Below are positions 49,749 to 50,787 of a stretch of 50,787 bases of DNA, in pieces. The first letter of the stretch is position 1, and every line of letters begins with the position of its first letter. The DNA is from SYFY01 sp031385325 (GTDB lineage: Bacteria > Pseudomonadota > Gammaproteobacteria > Pseudomonadales > Azotimanducaceae), in contig JANNBJ010000024.1 in NCBI GenBank assembly GCA_031385325.1, positions 1 to 50,787 on the forward strand, read 5' to 3'. Both the position numbers and the translations under genes were made by a program. The notes beneath the pieces are model-generated. The model was not told the origin of the DNA, did not search any database, and was given only the letters and a program-made list of their open reading frames with translations.

Positions 49749-50524
49749 TTCGTATTACCTTCCTGCTCAGAAAGAAGAAAGACCTCAGCGCTGACGAGTT
49801 CTATCGCTATTGGCGAGAAGAGCATGGTCCGCTGGTCGCGAGCTTTGCCAATAAGCTCAACATGCTTCGTTATGTGCAGGTGCATACGATGCATGACGAG
49901 CCCGCCAACGCGGCAATGGGGGCAGCGCGTGGTGGCATGGAGCCGATCTATGATGGCGTCGCTGAGGTCTGGTTTGAGAATCGCGAGGCGCTGGTAGCTG
50001 CGACCTCCACCGCAGAAGGTCGTGCTGCGGACGCTGCACTGGTGGAGGATGAGTCAAAGTTCATCGACCTGGCACAATCGCCGCTGTGGCTCGCGCATGA
50101 GTATCCGCAAGTCAATGCCACGCCCGAGAACATCGTTGCGACACCACGCAGCGGATTTGTGAAGTTGTACTTTCCTTTGCGCGCACGAGCGGAGCTGGGT
50201 GAAGCTGCCATGCAACGCTATTGGTATTCAAACCACGGGCCGCTTATTCGCCGGCAGGCCGCGGGTTCAGGCATTGCGCGGTACATTCAGGTCCATCGAG
50301 TGTCTGACCCGATCGAACTGGATCTGCGCAAGGCGCGTGGCACTCAAGTGGATGCCTATGCCGGTCACGCAGAGCTCTGGTTTGATCGCGGCGTGACAAG
50401 CGTGGTTACGCCCGAACGCAAGCTCGCCAATCAGCGAGCGATTGAGGATGAAGCGAAGTTCATCGACTTCAAGCGTTCAACGATGTGGCTCGCCAAAGAG
50501 CATGTGTTTGTGGACCACCGGTAG
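49745..50524 (+). CDS. EthD-domain protein, two tandem domains
   Basis: 259 residues made of two EthD (dimeric alpha-beta barrel) domains: IRITFLLRKKKDLSADEFYRYWREEHGPLVASFANKL near residue 2 and VKLYFPLRARAELGEAAMQRYWYSNHGPLIRRQAAG near 140, each ending in a W/F-rich FIDLAQSPLWLAHEY or FIDFKRSTMWLAKEH. The EthD fold is found in small degradative enzymes and regulatory proteins; EthD itself acts with a P450 in ETBE breakdown. The start overlaps the MBL stop (ATGA), making a two-gene unit. No signal peptide. Confidence 0.88.
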   Translation: MIRITFLLRKKKDLSADEFYRYWREEHGPLVASFANKLNMLRYVQVHTMHDEPANAAMGAARGGMEPIYDGVAEVWFENREALVAATSTAEGRAADAALVEDESKFIDLAQSPLWLAHEYPQVNATPENIVATPRSGFVKLYFPLRARAELGEAAMQRYWYSNHGPLIRRQAAGSGIARYIQVHRVSDPIELDLRKARGTQVDAYAGHAELWFDRGVTSVVTPERKLANQRAIEDEAKFIDFKRSTMWLAKEHVFVDHR

Positions 50525-50594
50525 GGTACACCGGTGGGGAACACCGGTAGGGCTGACCTGTCGCAGGAGCGGTTGCTGAAGGATTGGTGTCCGC

Positions 50595-50787
50595 TCAGAT
50601 CTCATTAAAACGCTTGCGTGCGTACACGGTCATGACGAGAAGCAACGACGCCACCGCAAGACCGACCCCAAATCCGGGTGACAGCAACAGGTCCAGTTGC
50701 CCTGTGAACCCAGCACTCCCCGAGTACAGCGTCCGTGGCGCGATGTGCGAGGTTGCGAATGTCAGCAGGTAGGTCGAGTCGAAGAAC
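50595..50787 (-). CDS. C-terminal fragment of an unidentified membrane protein
   Basis: An open minus-strand frame runs from the window edge to the TGA at 50597-50595 (63 residues): FFDSTYLLTFATSHIAPRTL..., ending with one clear transmembrane helix (FGVGLAVASLLLVMTVYAR) and a short cytoplasmic RKRFNEI. The rest of the gene is outside the window. The pattern of a final helix with a short basic tail fits many multi-pass membrane proteins, including ABC-2-type permeases; no family was recognised. It converges on the EthD gene with a 70-bp spacer in which short direct repeats of ACCGGTRGGG occur (50517-50553). Confidence 0.6.
   Translation of the reverse strand, partial: FFDSTYLLTFATSHIAPRTLYSGSAGFTGQLDLLLSPGFGVGLAVASLLLVMTVYARKRFNEI

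Overview
The window looks like chromosomal DNA of a gammaproteobacterium-like, aerobic, heterotrophic bacterium of moderately high GC. The assignment rests on gene content and general protein style: malate synthase G, a TonB-dependent receptor, a PstSCAB-PhoU operon led by an OprP-type porin, a two-subunit VC_2705-type sodium symporter, RsgA and COQ4. No rRNA or tRNA gene, phage, CRISPR array or intact transposase was recognised. The metabolic flavour is breakdown of hydrophobic, aromatic or CoA-activated carboxylic compounds: two acyl-CoA dehydrogenases, a double class III CoA-transferase, two Rieske oxygenases, a 2Fe-2S ferredoxin, a luciferase-like monooxygenase, a sterol-desaturase-like hydroxylase, an EthD-like protein and several hydrolases.

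Layout. 1-8264 (mostly +): acyl-CoA dehydrogenase 3' end, glcB, then on the minus strand the sodium:solute symporter pair, then a DUF2845 protein and the tandem CoA-transferase. 8274-12805 (-): a Rieske oxygenase alpha subunit, a plant-type ferredoxin and a 74-residue unknown protein in overlapping frames, followed downstream by a TonB-dependent receptor. 12806-14099: a junction zone with an 18-bp perfect palindrome, a FitAB/VapBC-type toxin-antitoxin pair and a hairpin mobile element. 14096-20687 (-): ThuA-like protein, second Rieske oxygenase, membrane-anchored AraC regulator and a three-gene MacB/LolCDE-type ABC exporter. 20745-26742 (-): porin-pstS-pstC-pstA-pstB-phoU, with two Pho-box-like direct repeats upstream. 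26867-34344: luciferase-like/VOC pair, NUDIX hydrolase, YgjP metallopeptidase, rsgA, aminotransferase and a TetR/sterol-desaturase operon with a clear operator. 34706-50787: methyltransferase, VOC protein, amidohydrolase, serine hydrolase, CoA-binding protein overlapping O-acetylhomoserine sulfhydrylase, a PEGA/FGE-domain membrane protein, a divergent COQ4/TetR pair, a decayed SDR remnant, a GPH-type transporter, a second acyl-CoA dehydrogenase, a CsgG-domain protein, a metallo-beta-lactamase-fold hydrolase with an EthD partner, and a partial membrane protein.

The most unusual signals are: (1) two unrelated hairpin elements with terminal inverted repeats (about 186 and 169 bp), both bounded by CTAG, in each of which the terminal CTAG supplies the TAG stop of the neighbouring minus-strand gene; (2) an rsgA frame whose conserved N terminus lies upstream of any ATG/GTG/TTG, directly after the in-frame stop of the preceding gene; (3) both Rieske oxygenases carrying Glu where the bridging Asp normally sits; (4) a ThuA-Rieske-membrane AraC-ABC exporter cluster; and (5) a small unknown protein translationally coupled to the ferredoxin of the first Rieske system.
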